Below are positions 1 to 4,768 of a stretch of 5,694 nucleotides of DNA, piece after piece. This DNA comes from Elusimicrobia bacterium RIFCSPLOWO2_01_FULL_59_12. GTDB taxonomy: Bacteria > Elusimicrobiota > Elusimicrobia > 2-01-FULL-59-12. The DNA is taken from assembly GCA_001800075.1 (NCBI GenBank), contig MGUR01000053.1:85932-91625 (forward strand). Reading direction: 5' to 3'. The notes under the pieces are model-generated. The model ran no database searches. It was not told the DNA's origin and saw only the letters and a list, made by a program, of their open reading frames with translations. Positions within the stretch are counted from its first letter, which is position 1, and each line of letters opens with the position of its first letter. The translations under genes were made by a program, and so were the position numbers.

Positions 1-2343
1 CAACTCGCTGAAAGTACTTCGCAAGCCCTGGCGCGGCAGCGGACTATAACTGAAGGGTTAAGTCGCATTCAGGTCATCGCCCGTACCGCTCCCCGAAGCG
101 CCGTCGAGCGGGGGCCGGGGTATGTGATGGCGCGCGCGGGCAAGGGCGCGGATGCGGCGGTGGTGATGATCGTGACGTCCATGACGCCTCAGGCGGCGGT
201 GAGAGCGCTGTCGATTATGGATTTCGCCGCGGCGGCGAACGTACCGGTGCGTATTCACGTGCCTGCAGGAGTTGACCTCAATAAAGCGGCGGAAGCAGCC
301 CGGACAACCGCGCTTGCTGAATACGGTCATCCCACGCTCCGCGTGGACGGTACGAAGCTGATCGATATTACTTCAGGAGACGATTCGGCGCCGGCCATGC
401 CCTTAAGCCCCTTCGGCCGCCTCGAGGCGCGCGTGATGCAGATTTTCGGCGCCTCGACGGTCCCGACGCTCGACCGCGAGATCGCGGCCTTCCAGAATGC
501 CGTCCACCAGATGCAGGGCGTGCGCCGCACCCTCCAGCGGCTTGCCGCCCAGTCTCCAGAGCAGGCGCAAGGCCTGGATGAGGCGCTTGAGCGGGCGGAA
601 GCGGCGCTGGCCCCGCATGTTGAGGCGGTGGCGCGGCGGGCCAAGGCATGGGCCCGCGCGATCGATTTTAATCTGGTGCCGATGAATGATGCCGCCCTCA
701 AGAGGCTGATCCTGGCGCTTGGCGGGGCGAAGAATCCCGGCGATGTAGAAGCGGCTTTGGCGCAATTCACCCGGCCGGCTCCCGCGCGCGCCGCCGATCT
801 GGCGCACGATCATTTGCGGGAGATCGGGACGGACATCCAGGCTGCCCTCCGGTCCGGTGAGGAACCCGTCTTTGTGCCGCTGCAAATGGGTGCGGGACCG
901 AATGCCGTCGAAGCGTTCCGGATAGCCTACGGCGTATTTTCAGATGACGGCGCCCGGCTCGGCAGCTTGGCTTCGCGATCGGATAAATTGCCCGCGTACT
1001 TCCTGCGTCACATGGAAATTCTGCGCAGGCAGACGGCGGGAATGGATTTTGATCAGTCCTGGCCGATGTTGATTCGCGCGCTGGAAGAATACGTTAAACA
1101 GCCGCAATATTTGACGCGGCCCGTACTGGAAGCGATGAAGCTGGCGTTTGTGAATGAGAAGGGCGTTATATCCGTTAATCCGGAGATCGCCGCTGAGCAC
1201 GCTGTGCGGGCCGCCTTGCGGGGCATCGCGGCAGAGGTGCGGGATAATCGCAGGATGGTGCTGGTGGCGCCGGATAATCAGATGCCGACCCTGGACGCGG
1301 CCATCCAACGGATGCTTTCCATGGGCAGTCTCCTCGTTCCTCGACATGTGTCCATCGTCGAGAAAACTCCCTATAGTGCCTACCAGACGGCGATGGCGGA
1401 AGAAGAAACAACCCTGTCGGATATCAGCGCCCGTCTGCCCGCCCTTTTGCGCCACCGTACGGCCTACGCCAGCCAGGCACAGAGTCTGCGGGCGGCTTCA
1501 TCTTTCGCCACGGTCGTATTGAGTTGCTTCGTCGCCGTGGGTCTCCTGCCGGGAATCCTGGGAACCATCCTAGTTGCGTTGGCATCCTTGCTCGTCATGT
1601 GGCCGATGGTCCGAAACATCCGGAGCGCTTCACTGGATGGCAAGGGCGCGGTGGCTTCACCGAAGTCTATGGGCGTCGCTCAAGCAGGCGAAAAGCCCGT
1701 AGCGTCGCCGTGGATGGGCATGGGCATCGCGGCGGCGGTCATCGTCGGGGCGTCTGTCGTTGGCGGGCTCATTTTTGGAGCGCCGTTGTTTGCTGCGGCC
1801 TTATCGATGCCGGCTTTTGTTTCCGTGACAGCGGGGGGCGACGCGTTATCGTTCCTGTCCGGGGCGATGCGACATGTCCGCGATCACCTTTCCGCGGCGG
1901 AGAGCCCTGACCCCGGTTCTCTTGCCGCGGACTCTTCATCCCGGCCGGGCAGACCGGCCGGGCCGGTCGGTTTCCGTCGAGAATTAGCATCGGAGAATGA
2001 GGCCACCCTCTCGGCGCGGGCCCTGACCCCGGTTCGCGCCGCATTTTCCTTTGATCGCCTGCGAAGAATGGCCCTTTCTCCGGCGGCGGGCCGGATCGTG
2101 GGGGCGTCCCTGGTCGTTTACGCAGCGACGGCCGTGCTGAGCGCCAAGGGGACCGTCGCGGGAGCCGCCTCGGGCGGCGGAGTCGTCGCCCTGATCGCGG
2201 AATGGCTCGGGCCCGTGGCGCTTCCGGCGCTGGCTGTTGTCGGCGTCGGAGTGGCCCTCTGGGGCGGGTGGAAATTCATCAAGGGCGCGCCGAACGACGC
2301 CGCCAAACCTTCCGGCTGGATGGAAGTCCTTTCCAACGCCTAA
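1..2343 (+). CDS. Large multi-pass membrane-anchored protein of unknown function, 5'-partial
   Basis: The frame ending at the TAA at 2341-2343 is open to base 1, so the gene starts upstream of the window. The GTG at 124 and ATG at 127 are internal and have no Shine-Dalgarno. In-window residues 1-780 show an alpha/beta-like stretch (about 50-120), a long Ala/Arg/Glu-rich helical stretch with coiled-coil character (about 150-220), mixed helical regions to about 495, and a hydrophobic hairpin at 502-535. A further hydrophobic stretch follows at 573-604, then a Pro/Ser/Gly-rich linker at 631-667 (starting SAAESPDPG) and more hydrophobic segments at about 698-717 and 739-757. The C-terminus is short and polar. 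I recognise no catalytic motif or known family; a membrane-tethered structural or giant surface-type protein is only a guess. The linker is duplicated at 3111-3220 ahead of a related membrane module. Reading-frame integrity is strongly supported; function is unknown. Confidence 0.85.
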   Translation, partial: QLAESTSQALARQRTITEGLSRIQVIARTAPRSAVERGPGYVMARAGKGADAAVVMIVTSMTPQAAVRALSIMDFAAAANVPVRIHVPAGVDLNKAAEAARTTALAEYGHPTLRVDGTKLIDITSGDDSAPAMPLSPFGRLEARVMQIFGASTVPTLDREIAAFQNAVHQMQGVRRTLQRLAAQSPEQAQGLDEALERAEAALAPHVEAVARRAKAWARAIDFNLVPMNDAALKRLILALGGAKNPGDVEAALAQFTRPAPARAADLAHDHLREIGTDIQAALRSGEEPVFVPLQMGAGPNAVEAFRIAYGVFSDDGARLGSLASRSDKLPAYFLRHMEILRRQTAGMDFDQSWPMLIRALEEYVKQPQYLTRPVLEAMKLAFVNEKGVISVNPEIAAEHAVRAALRGIAAEVRDNRRMVLVAPDNQMPTLDAAIQRMLSMGSLLVPRHVSIVEKTPYSAYQTAMAEEETTLSDISARLPALLRHRTAYASQAQSLRAASSFATVVLSCFVAVGLLPGILGTILVALASLLVMWPMVRNIRSASLDGKGAVASPKSMGVAQAGEKPVASPWMGMGIAAAVIVGASVVGGLIFGAPLFAAALSMPAFVSVTAGGDALSFLSGAMRHVRDHLSAAESPDPGSLAADSSSRPGRPAGPVGFRRELASENEATLSARALTPVRAAFSFDRLRRMALSPAAGRIVGASLVVYAATAVLSAKGTVAGAASGGGVVALIAEWLGPVALPALAVVGVGVALWGGWKFIKGAPNDAAKPSGWMEVLSNA
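1891..2000 (+). repeat. Linker direct repeat, copy 1 (inside the large gene)
   Basis: This stretch matches 3111-3220. I count 87 of 90 identical bases over 1891-1980 against 3111-3200, and 102 of 110 over the whole length, without gaps. Both copies are read in the same protein frame (SAAESPDPGSLAADSSS, then a PAGPVGFRRELA segment). Similarity fades beyond base 2000. The inner part is a GC-rich, partly palindromic CCGG/GGCC string, so a dispersed DNA repeat that happens to be coding cannot be excluded. Confidence 0.9.
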
Positions 2344-2370
2344 CTCCAACAAGGAAAATGGAAAAAAGGT

Positions 2371-2400
2371 CCATCCCTCCATTGCGTTAATGGAGGATGG
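2371..2400 (+). other. Hairpin just downstream of the large gene
   Basis: CCATCC plus TCCATT (2371-2376, 2378-2383, with one bulged C at 2377) pairs with AATGGAGGATGG (2389-2400) around a five-base loop. The 12-bp stem begins 27 bases after the stop codon, where a terminator would be expected. No T-run follows it, so it is not a classic intrinsic terminator. It could protect the 3' end of the mRNA. Confidence 0.6.
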
Positions 2401-2426
2401 CGTCGCTTCCATGAAAACAGGGTCGC

Positions 2427-2460
2427 GAGGAAAGGGAAAGGGAAAGGGAAAAGGGGAGGA
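2427..2460 (+). other. Polypurine tract with a four-run G-quadruplex motif
   Basis: This is an unbroken 34-base purine run on the plus strand. G-runs lie at 2434-2436, 2440-2442, 2446-2448 and 2453-2456, separated by loops of AAA, AAA and AAAA. That satisfies the usual rule of four G3+ runs with loops of 1-7 bases. It lies directly upstream of the TA 1 promoter. Folding and any role are inferred. Confidence 0.65.
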
Positions 2461-2464
2461 TTTC

Positions 2465-2493
2465 TTATCTAATTGTGAAAAACCTGTTATACT
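2465..2493 (+). promoter_or_regulatory. Extended -10 promoter for TA pair 1
   Basis: TG-T-TATACT at 2485-2493 is an extended -10 with five of six matches to TATAAT. A weak -35 (TTATCT, 2465-2470) sits 17 bp upstream. Transcription would start near 2500, about 35 bases before the antitoxin ATG. The surrounding sequence is AT-rich compared with the flanking gene. A small palindrome, ATGAATTTCAT at 2508-2518, in the leader is a weak operator candidate. Confidence 0.6.
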
Positions 2494-2534
2494 TAAGGCG
2501 CAGCAGAATGAATTTCATCACAAGGAGCTAACCC

Positions 2535-2765
2535 ATGCGCCAGTCGCAAGCATCTGTCTATCGGATGAAGCCGGATAGTTATCTCGTCGACAAACACGGG
2601 AAACCGCAGGCTGTTATTCTTTCTATCATCGATTATCGGAATATGATGCGCCATCTGGAAGATTTGGAAGACGAGGTCACCCTTAAACGCGCCGTTCGGA
2701 CAAGCCGCAGAACGATTTCGCACGATGATTTGGTCTCCCAGTTGAAATCCCACAAACTACTTTAA
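2535..2765 (+). CDS. Type II TA antitoxin, short Phd/YefM-like
   Basis: A 76-residue protein starting at the ATG at 2535, with a strong Shine-Dalgarno AAGGAG at 2522-2527, 7 bases away. Residues 17-44 (LVDKHGKPQAVILSIIDY, then an acidic LEDLEDE helix) match the G-K-P-x-A-V-I-L-S-x-x-D/E-Y core of Phd/YefM-type antitoxins. The tail is basic and polar, as in toxin-wrapping C-termini. Only about 16 residues precede the core, so the usual N-terminal DNA-binding segment is shorter than in canonical YefM and self-repression may differ. It would neutralise the RelE-like protein encoded 16 bases downstream, in a bicistronic operon. The family call is good; the exact subfamily is uncertain. Confidence 0.8.
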   Translation: MRQSQASVYRMKPDSYLVDKHGKPQAVILSIIDYRNMMRHLEDLEDEVTLKRAVRTSRRTISHDDLVSQLKSHKLL

Positions 2766-2781
2766 CACCGGCGCGGGACCC

Positions 2782-3033
2782 ATGTATACCCTGGCCTATG
2801 ATCGGAGGGTCCGGAAGGATTTGCGTCTTATTCCCAAGCCTCGGCGCATCGAGATTCTTGAGAAAGCAGAAAAATTGGCGGCTGAACCGAGAAGTTTTCA
2901 AGTCGAAAAGCTAATCGGCATCGAAGGGTATCGACTCCGCATCGGTGATTACAGGGTGTTGTTCACTATTGATGACCGAGGCAAGCTTGTGACAGTGTAC
3001 CGGGTTTTGCACCGGCGAGAAGCCTATCGCTGA
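2782..3033 (+). CDS. Type II TA toxin, RelE-like
   Basis: An 83-residue basic protein, typical in length for RelE/ParE. The N-terminus MYTLAYDRRVRKDLRLIP resembles the family's first strand and helix. The C-terminal half carries the hallmark YRLRIGDYRVLF (residues 50-61) and VYRVLHRREAYR (72-83). Arg53, Arg58, His77, Arg78, Arg79 and Tyr82 lie where RelE-family RNases keep basic and tyrosine residues that act on mRNA in the ribosomal A site. The sequence therefore supports an active mRNA interferase, although cleavage is inferred. It follows the antitoxin by 16 bases and has no clear Shine-Dalgarno of its own, which would favour coupled, lower translation. No intrinsic terminator is visible after it. 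The operon lies between the two linker repeats. Confidence 0.88.
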   Translation: MYTLAYDRRVRKDLRLIPKPRRIEILEKAEKLAAEPRSFQVEKLIGIEGYRLRIGDYRVLFTIDDRGKLVTVYRVLHRREAYR

Positions 3034-3110
3034 CCCTCGTTTTCTCTTATTAGGATCGATAGCCGCAGAAAGACCCCAACCTCCCCAAGCCCATCCGCGA
3101 TGCGGTCGAC

Positions 3111-3220
3111 TCCGCGGCGGAGAGCCCTGACCCCGGTTCTCTTGCCGCGGACTCTTCATCCGAGCCGGGCAAACCGGCCGGGCCGGTCGGTTTCCGTCGA
3201 GAACTCGCCACGGAAAATGA
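3111..3220 (+). repeat. Linker direct repeat, copy 2 (leads into the orphan module)
   Basis: This is the second copy of the stretch at 1891-2000, in direct orientation and 1220 bp away. It reads SAAESPDPGSLAADSSSEPG in the frame of the downstream module. Weak protein-level similarity may continue upstream of it (IRDAVDSAAES here against VRDHLSAAES in copy 1). The whole TA 1 operon lies between the copies. Confidence 0.9.
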
Positions 3221-3227
3221 AAAAGCC

Positions 3228-3680
3228 TTGGTCATGACGGGTCTCGCATTCACCGGCGTGATGGTTTTCGTTCTGCTCCCGCTGGTTCCAGCGGCGGGGG
3301 TCGCGGTCGGCGCGGCGGCCATCGGCGCTTGGTGGGTGCAGTCAGATCAGATCGATGGCCCCAAACTTTCCTCGCAGGTGAACGCGAAACCTTCCACGGC
3401 GCGCCGGCTCATCTCGAATCCGGTGGTGCAGTGGGCGGTGTCTCTGCCGATCATGGTTGGCGTCGTGCACGGCGCGATGAAGCTTTTCACGGGCCATTTC
3501 GTGCTGTTCGCGCAGGGGCCGGAAGCCGCCGCGGCCGGCGCCGGACTCAGCCTCTCTCCGATGGTGATCGGCGGACTCCTCGTCGCCGTGGCCACGGCCG
3601 TCATTATCTGGGCCGGCTCCAGATACTTCGAAAAAACACCCGCCAAAGAACACCTCGCCGCCTTCGCCGTCGCCACCTAA
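3228..3680 (+). CDS. Orphan C-terminal membrane module, truncated paralogue of the large protein
   Basis: From the ATG at 3228 this is 150 residues, but no Shine-Dalgarno precedes that ATG. The frame is open back to 3063 (TAG at 3060-3062) through the duplicated linker, with no ATG or GTG in frame before 3228. It is therefore better read as a displaced C-terminal piece than as an independent gene. Residues 3-35 form a hydrophobic hairpin, 65-93 a second hydrophobic stretch and 110-128 a third, followed by a charged tail (KTPAKEHLAAF). The pattern RRLISNP, then hydrophobic stretches ending in WAGSRYFEK, parallels RRMALSP and WGGWKFIKG in the large protein. This suggests paralogy without close identity. 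Its last 36 bases recur at 3954-3988 and 4704-4740. It could be a pseudogene, a silent exchange cassette, or a small membrane protein started at TTG 3222 or ATG 3228. Confidence 0.5.
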   Translation: MVMTGLAFTGVMVFVLLPLVPAAGVAVGAAAIGAWWVQSDQIDGPKLSSQVNAKPSTARRLISNPVVQWAVSLPIMVGVVHGAMKLFTGHFVLFAQGPEAAAAGAGLSLSPMVIGGLLVAVATAVIIWAGSRYFEKTPAKEHLAAFAVAT

Positions 3681-3697
3681 CCCCAAAAACAAACACC
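3641..3697 (+). repeat. Gene-tail repeat, copy A
   Basis: The last 40 bases of the orphan module plus 17 bases past its stop. It is 57 bases long and differs at one position from 4701-4757. Its 3' coding part (3645-3680) also recurs, degenerate and one base shorter, at 3954-3988. With the CAA tract and the RAYT end it forms a larger duplicated block (3641-3875 against 4701-4920). Confidence 0.9.
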
Positions 3698-3723
3698 GGC
3701 ACAACAACTACAACAACAACAAC
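3698..3723 (+). repeat. (CAA)n microsatellite before RAYT remnant 1
   Basis: A 26-base CAA-rich tract ending in four perfect CAA units, immediately before the GGTGCC element end. The matching tract at 4758-4768 has only 11 bases. This 15-base difference is the only gap between the two duplicated blocks, as expected from slippage. Confidence 0.7.
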
Positions 3724-3875
3724 GGTGCCTGGCCCAATGCTGTAAATTAGACGGTTTGTTGGGACAGGGTGCTTTGTCGTTTTACGTGTTCAATGGGTGG
3801 GTTCCCCCAAAAGCGCATGCGTTGAAGAATGCGGTCGGTGATCGGTTCAGGCTTTTCAAGAGCACTCTGCACGTA
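3724..3875 (-). mobile_element. RAYT element remnant 1 (left end and transposase C-terminus)
   Basis: An ungapped 152-base match to 4769-4920, the left end of the complete element, with only two differences by my count. On the minus strand it encodes the last 42 residues of the transposase (from about YVQSALEKP to STLSQQTV and stop). Both base differences are synonymous. The rest of the transposase gene is absent: after 3875 the sequence passes into a second remnant. Confidence 0.9.
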
Positions 3876-3884
3876 GGCCTAAAA

Positions 3885-3954
3885 GGTGCCTGACCCAGAG
3901 GAGAAAATTAAGCGGTTTGTTGGGACAGGGTGCTTTGTCGTTTTACGTGTTCAA
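3885..3954 (-). mobile_element. RAYT element remnant 2, from a diverged sister element
   Basis: A 70-base ungapped match to 4769-4838, with about eight mismatches, nearly all in the outer 30 bases. The terminus is GGTGCCTGACCC instead of GGTGCCTGGCCC. The minus strand still encodes EHVKRQSTLSQQT, ending in Ala before the stop. The spacing of the hairpin arms is preserved. It is cut off at TTCAA, where it joins gene-tail copy B through a shared AA. Confidence 0.85.
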
Positions 3955-3988
3955 AAGAACACCCACCGCCTTTGCCGTCGCCACCTAG
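3954..3988 (+). repeat. Gene-tail repeat, copy B (left flank of TA 2)
   Basis: A 35-base degenerate copy of the orphan module's last codons (3645-3680), with a few substitutions and one missing base that breaks the frame. It ends in CACCTAG instead of CACCTAA. Together with copy C it forms direct repeats flanking TA pair 2. Confidence 0.8.
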
Positions 3989-4024
3989 TTTCCGAAATTA
4001 AAGGCGTTGAAAGAGGAGGACTTA

Positions 4025-4030
4025 TATAGT
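4025..4030 (+). promoter_or_regulatory. Probable -10 box for TA pair 2
   Basis: TATAGT matches TATAAT at five of six positions, 38 bases upstream of the antitoxin ATG and directly before the palindromic operator. No good -35 stands at 16-18 bp; TTGAAA at 4007-4012 is too close (12 bp). Moderate support only. Confidence 0.45.
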
Positions 4031-4035
4031 ACCCT

Positions 4036-4061
4036 TCCTTGTACGTAAATGCGTACAAGGA
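4036..4061 (+). promoter_or_regulatory. Palindromic operator of TA pair 2 (YefM type), overlapping the ribosome binding site
   Basis: A perfect 10-bp inverted repeat: TCCTTGTACG (4036-4045) and CGTACAAGGA (4052-4061) around a six-base spacer. The arms contain TGTACG and CGTACA, one base off the TGTACA core described for the yefM-yoeB operator. Their centres are 12 bp apart, the spacing I recall for that operator. The right arm overlaps the Shine-Dalgarno AAGGAG (4057-4062). Autorepression of transcription by the TA complex is the likely use; an RNA hairpin hiding the ribosome binding site is also possible. Confidence 0.75.
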
Positions 4062-4067
4062 GATTAC

Positions 4068-4349
4068 ATGAACAGAGTATCGCTGCGTCAAGATATTCGC
4101 CCTTTGTCGGAGTTCCGGTCGCATGTGGCGGCTTTCATTCAGCAGGTGCGTGGAAACCGGAGGCCGCTGGTCATCACGCATCGGGGAAAAAGCGCGGCCG
4201 TGCTTTTGGATGTGGCCCAATATGAGGAGCTTCTGGACCAGTTGGAGCTGCTTCAAGACATTCAGGCTGGCGAGCGTCAGGTGGAATCAGGCCTGGGCGT
4301 TGTGCATGGCAAGGCCCGGGATCATGTGCTGGGTTCCCTCAAGAAATGA
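4068..4349 (+). CDS. Type II TA antitoxin, Phd/YefM family
   Basis: A 93-residue protein starting at the ATG at 4068, 5 bases after AAGGAG. It has the full Phd/YefM layout: an N-terminal DNA-binding segment IRPLSEFRSHVAAFIQQV (residues 10-27), the core RPLVITHRGKSAAVLLDVAQYEEL (32-55, given here as one conserved block), then a leucine-rich helix LDQLELLQDI and a hydrophilic toxin-binding tail. It should neutralise the downstream ParE/RelE toxin and, as a complex, repress the operon through the palindrome at 4036-4061. Its TGA overlaps the toxin ATG in an ATGA arrangement, indicating translational coupling. Unlike the antitoxin of pair 1, it keeps a canonical N-terminus and operator. Confidence 0.93.
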   Translation: MNRVSLRQDIRPLSEFRSHVAAFIQQVRGNRRPLVITHRGKSAAVLLDVAQYEELLDQLELLQDIQAGERQVESGLGVVHGKARDHVLGSLKK

Positions 4350-4636
4350 AGGTTATCTGGGCGCCCCTGGCCCTGGAGAGGGTGTCCCGAATTGCAGATT
4401 ACATCGCCCAGGACAATCCGTCAGCCGCCCGCCGATGGGTCATTCAGGTGTTCAGAAAAGTGAAGCCGCTGAGTAGGTTCCCTGAGCGTGGTCGCCAGGT
4501 TCCTGAGACGCTTCGCCGTGACATTCGCGAGCTTCAGTTCCCACCCTATCGAATTATCTATCGAATTCGAGGCCGACAGGTCGGCATTTTAACGGTCCGC
4601 CATGGAAAGCAACGCTTTCCTTATGGAGAAGTGTGA
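4346..4636 (+). CDS. Type II TA toxin, RelE/ParE family (ParE-like)
   Basis: A 96-residue basic protein that begins inside the antitoxin stop (ATGA overlap). The order of motifs is typical of ParE-like members: VIWAPLALERVSRIADYIA (residues 3-21), DNPSAARRW (23-31), LSRFPERGRQVPE (42-54), DIRELQFPPYRIIYRI (59-74) and ILTVRHGKQRF (81-91). Arg61, Arg69, Tyr72, Arg73 and His86 are the conserved C-terminal positions. ParE-type toxins poison DNA gyrase and RelE-type toxins cleave mRNA; sequence alone does not decide which applies here, although the long helical hairpin favours ParE. The protein is full length with no visible damage. It is followed by GC-rich repeats, not a clear terminator. Confidence 0.92.
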   Translation: MKVIWAPLALERVSRIADYIAQDNPSAARRWVIQVFRKVKPLSRFPERGRQVPETLRRDIRELQFPPYRIIYRIRGRQVGILTVRHGKQRFPYGEV

Positions 4637-4640
4637 TCTT

Positions 4641-4692
4641 GCGTCCGCCGTCCGTCGGCGTTCGTCCGTCGCGTCCGTCGGGGTTTAACCCC
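4641..4692 (+). repeat. CGTCCGTCG repeats and a GGGGTTTAACCCC palindrome after TA 2
   Basis: CGTCCGTCG occurs exactly three times (4649-4657, 4663-4671, 4672-4680), with a degenerate start at 4642. A 5-bp hairpin, CGCCG with CGGCG, lies at 4646-4660, and GGGGTTTAACCCC is at 4680-4692. These are the only structures at the 3' end of the TA 2 operon. Without a T-run, a terminator role is uncertain. Confidence 0.6.
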
Positions 4693-4700
4693 ATTGACCA

Positions 4701-4757
4701 CGCCAAAGAACACCTCACCGCCTTCGCCGTCGCCACCTAACCCCAAAAACAAACACC
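4701..4757 (+). repeat. Gene-tail repeat, copy C (right flank of TA 2)
   Basis: A 57-base copy of 3641-3697 with one mismatch, including the stop codon and the CCCCAAAAAC sequence after it, but with no coding sequence in front. It is followed by a short CAA tract and the complete RAYT element. Copies B and C bracket TA pair 2. Confidence 0.9.
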
Positions 4758-4768
4758 ACAACAACAAC

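Noticed and set aside
403..885. Long minus-strand ORFs under the large gene
   Set aside because: They are shadow frames of a high-GC coding region and encode Arg/Pro/Gly-rich sequence without family signals.
2371..2400. Intrinsic terminator for the large gene
   Set aside because: The stem is convincing but no T-run follows, so it is reported only as a hairpin.
2237..2578. A 113-codon plus-strand ORF across the end of the large gene, the purine tract and the antitoxin start
   Set aside because: It is out of frame with the large gene, has no ribosome binding site, and gives a low-complexity GKGKGKG peptide from the purine repeat.
3698..3723. CRISPR-like or minisatellite array at the CAA tract
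   Set aside because: It is a simple trinucleotide run without spaced repeats and is explained by slippage.
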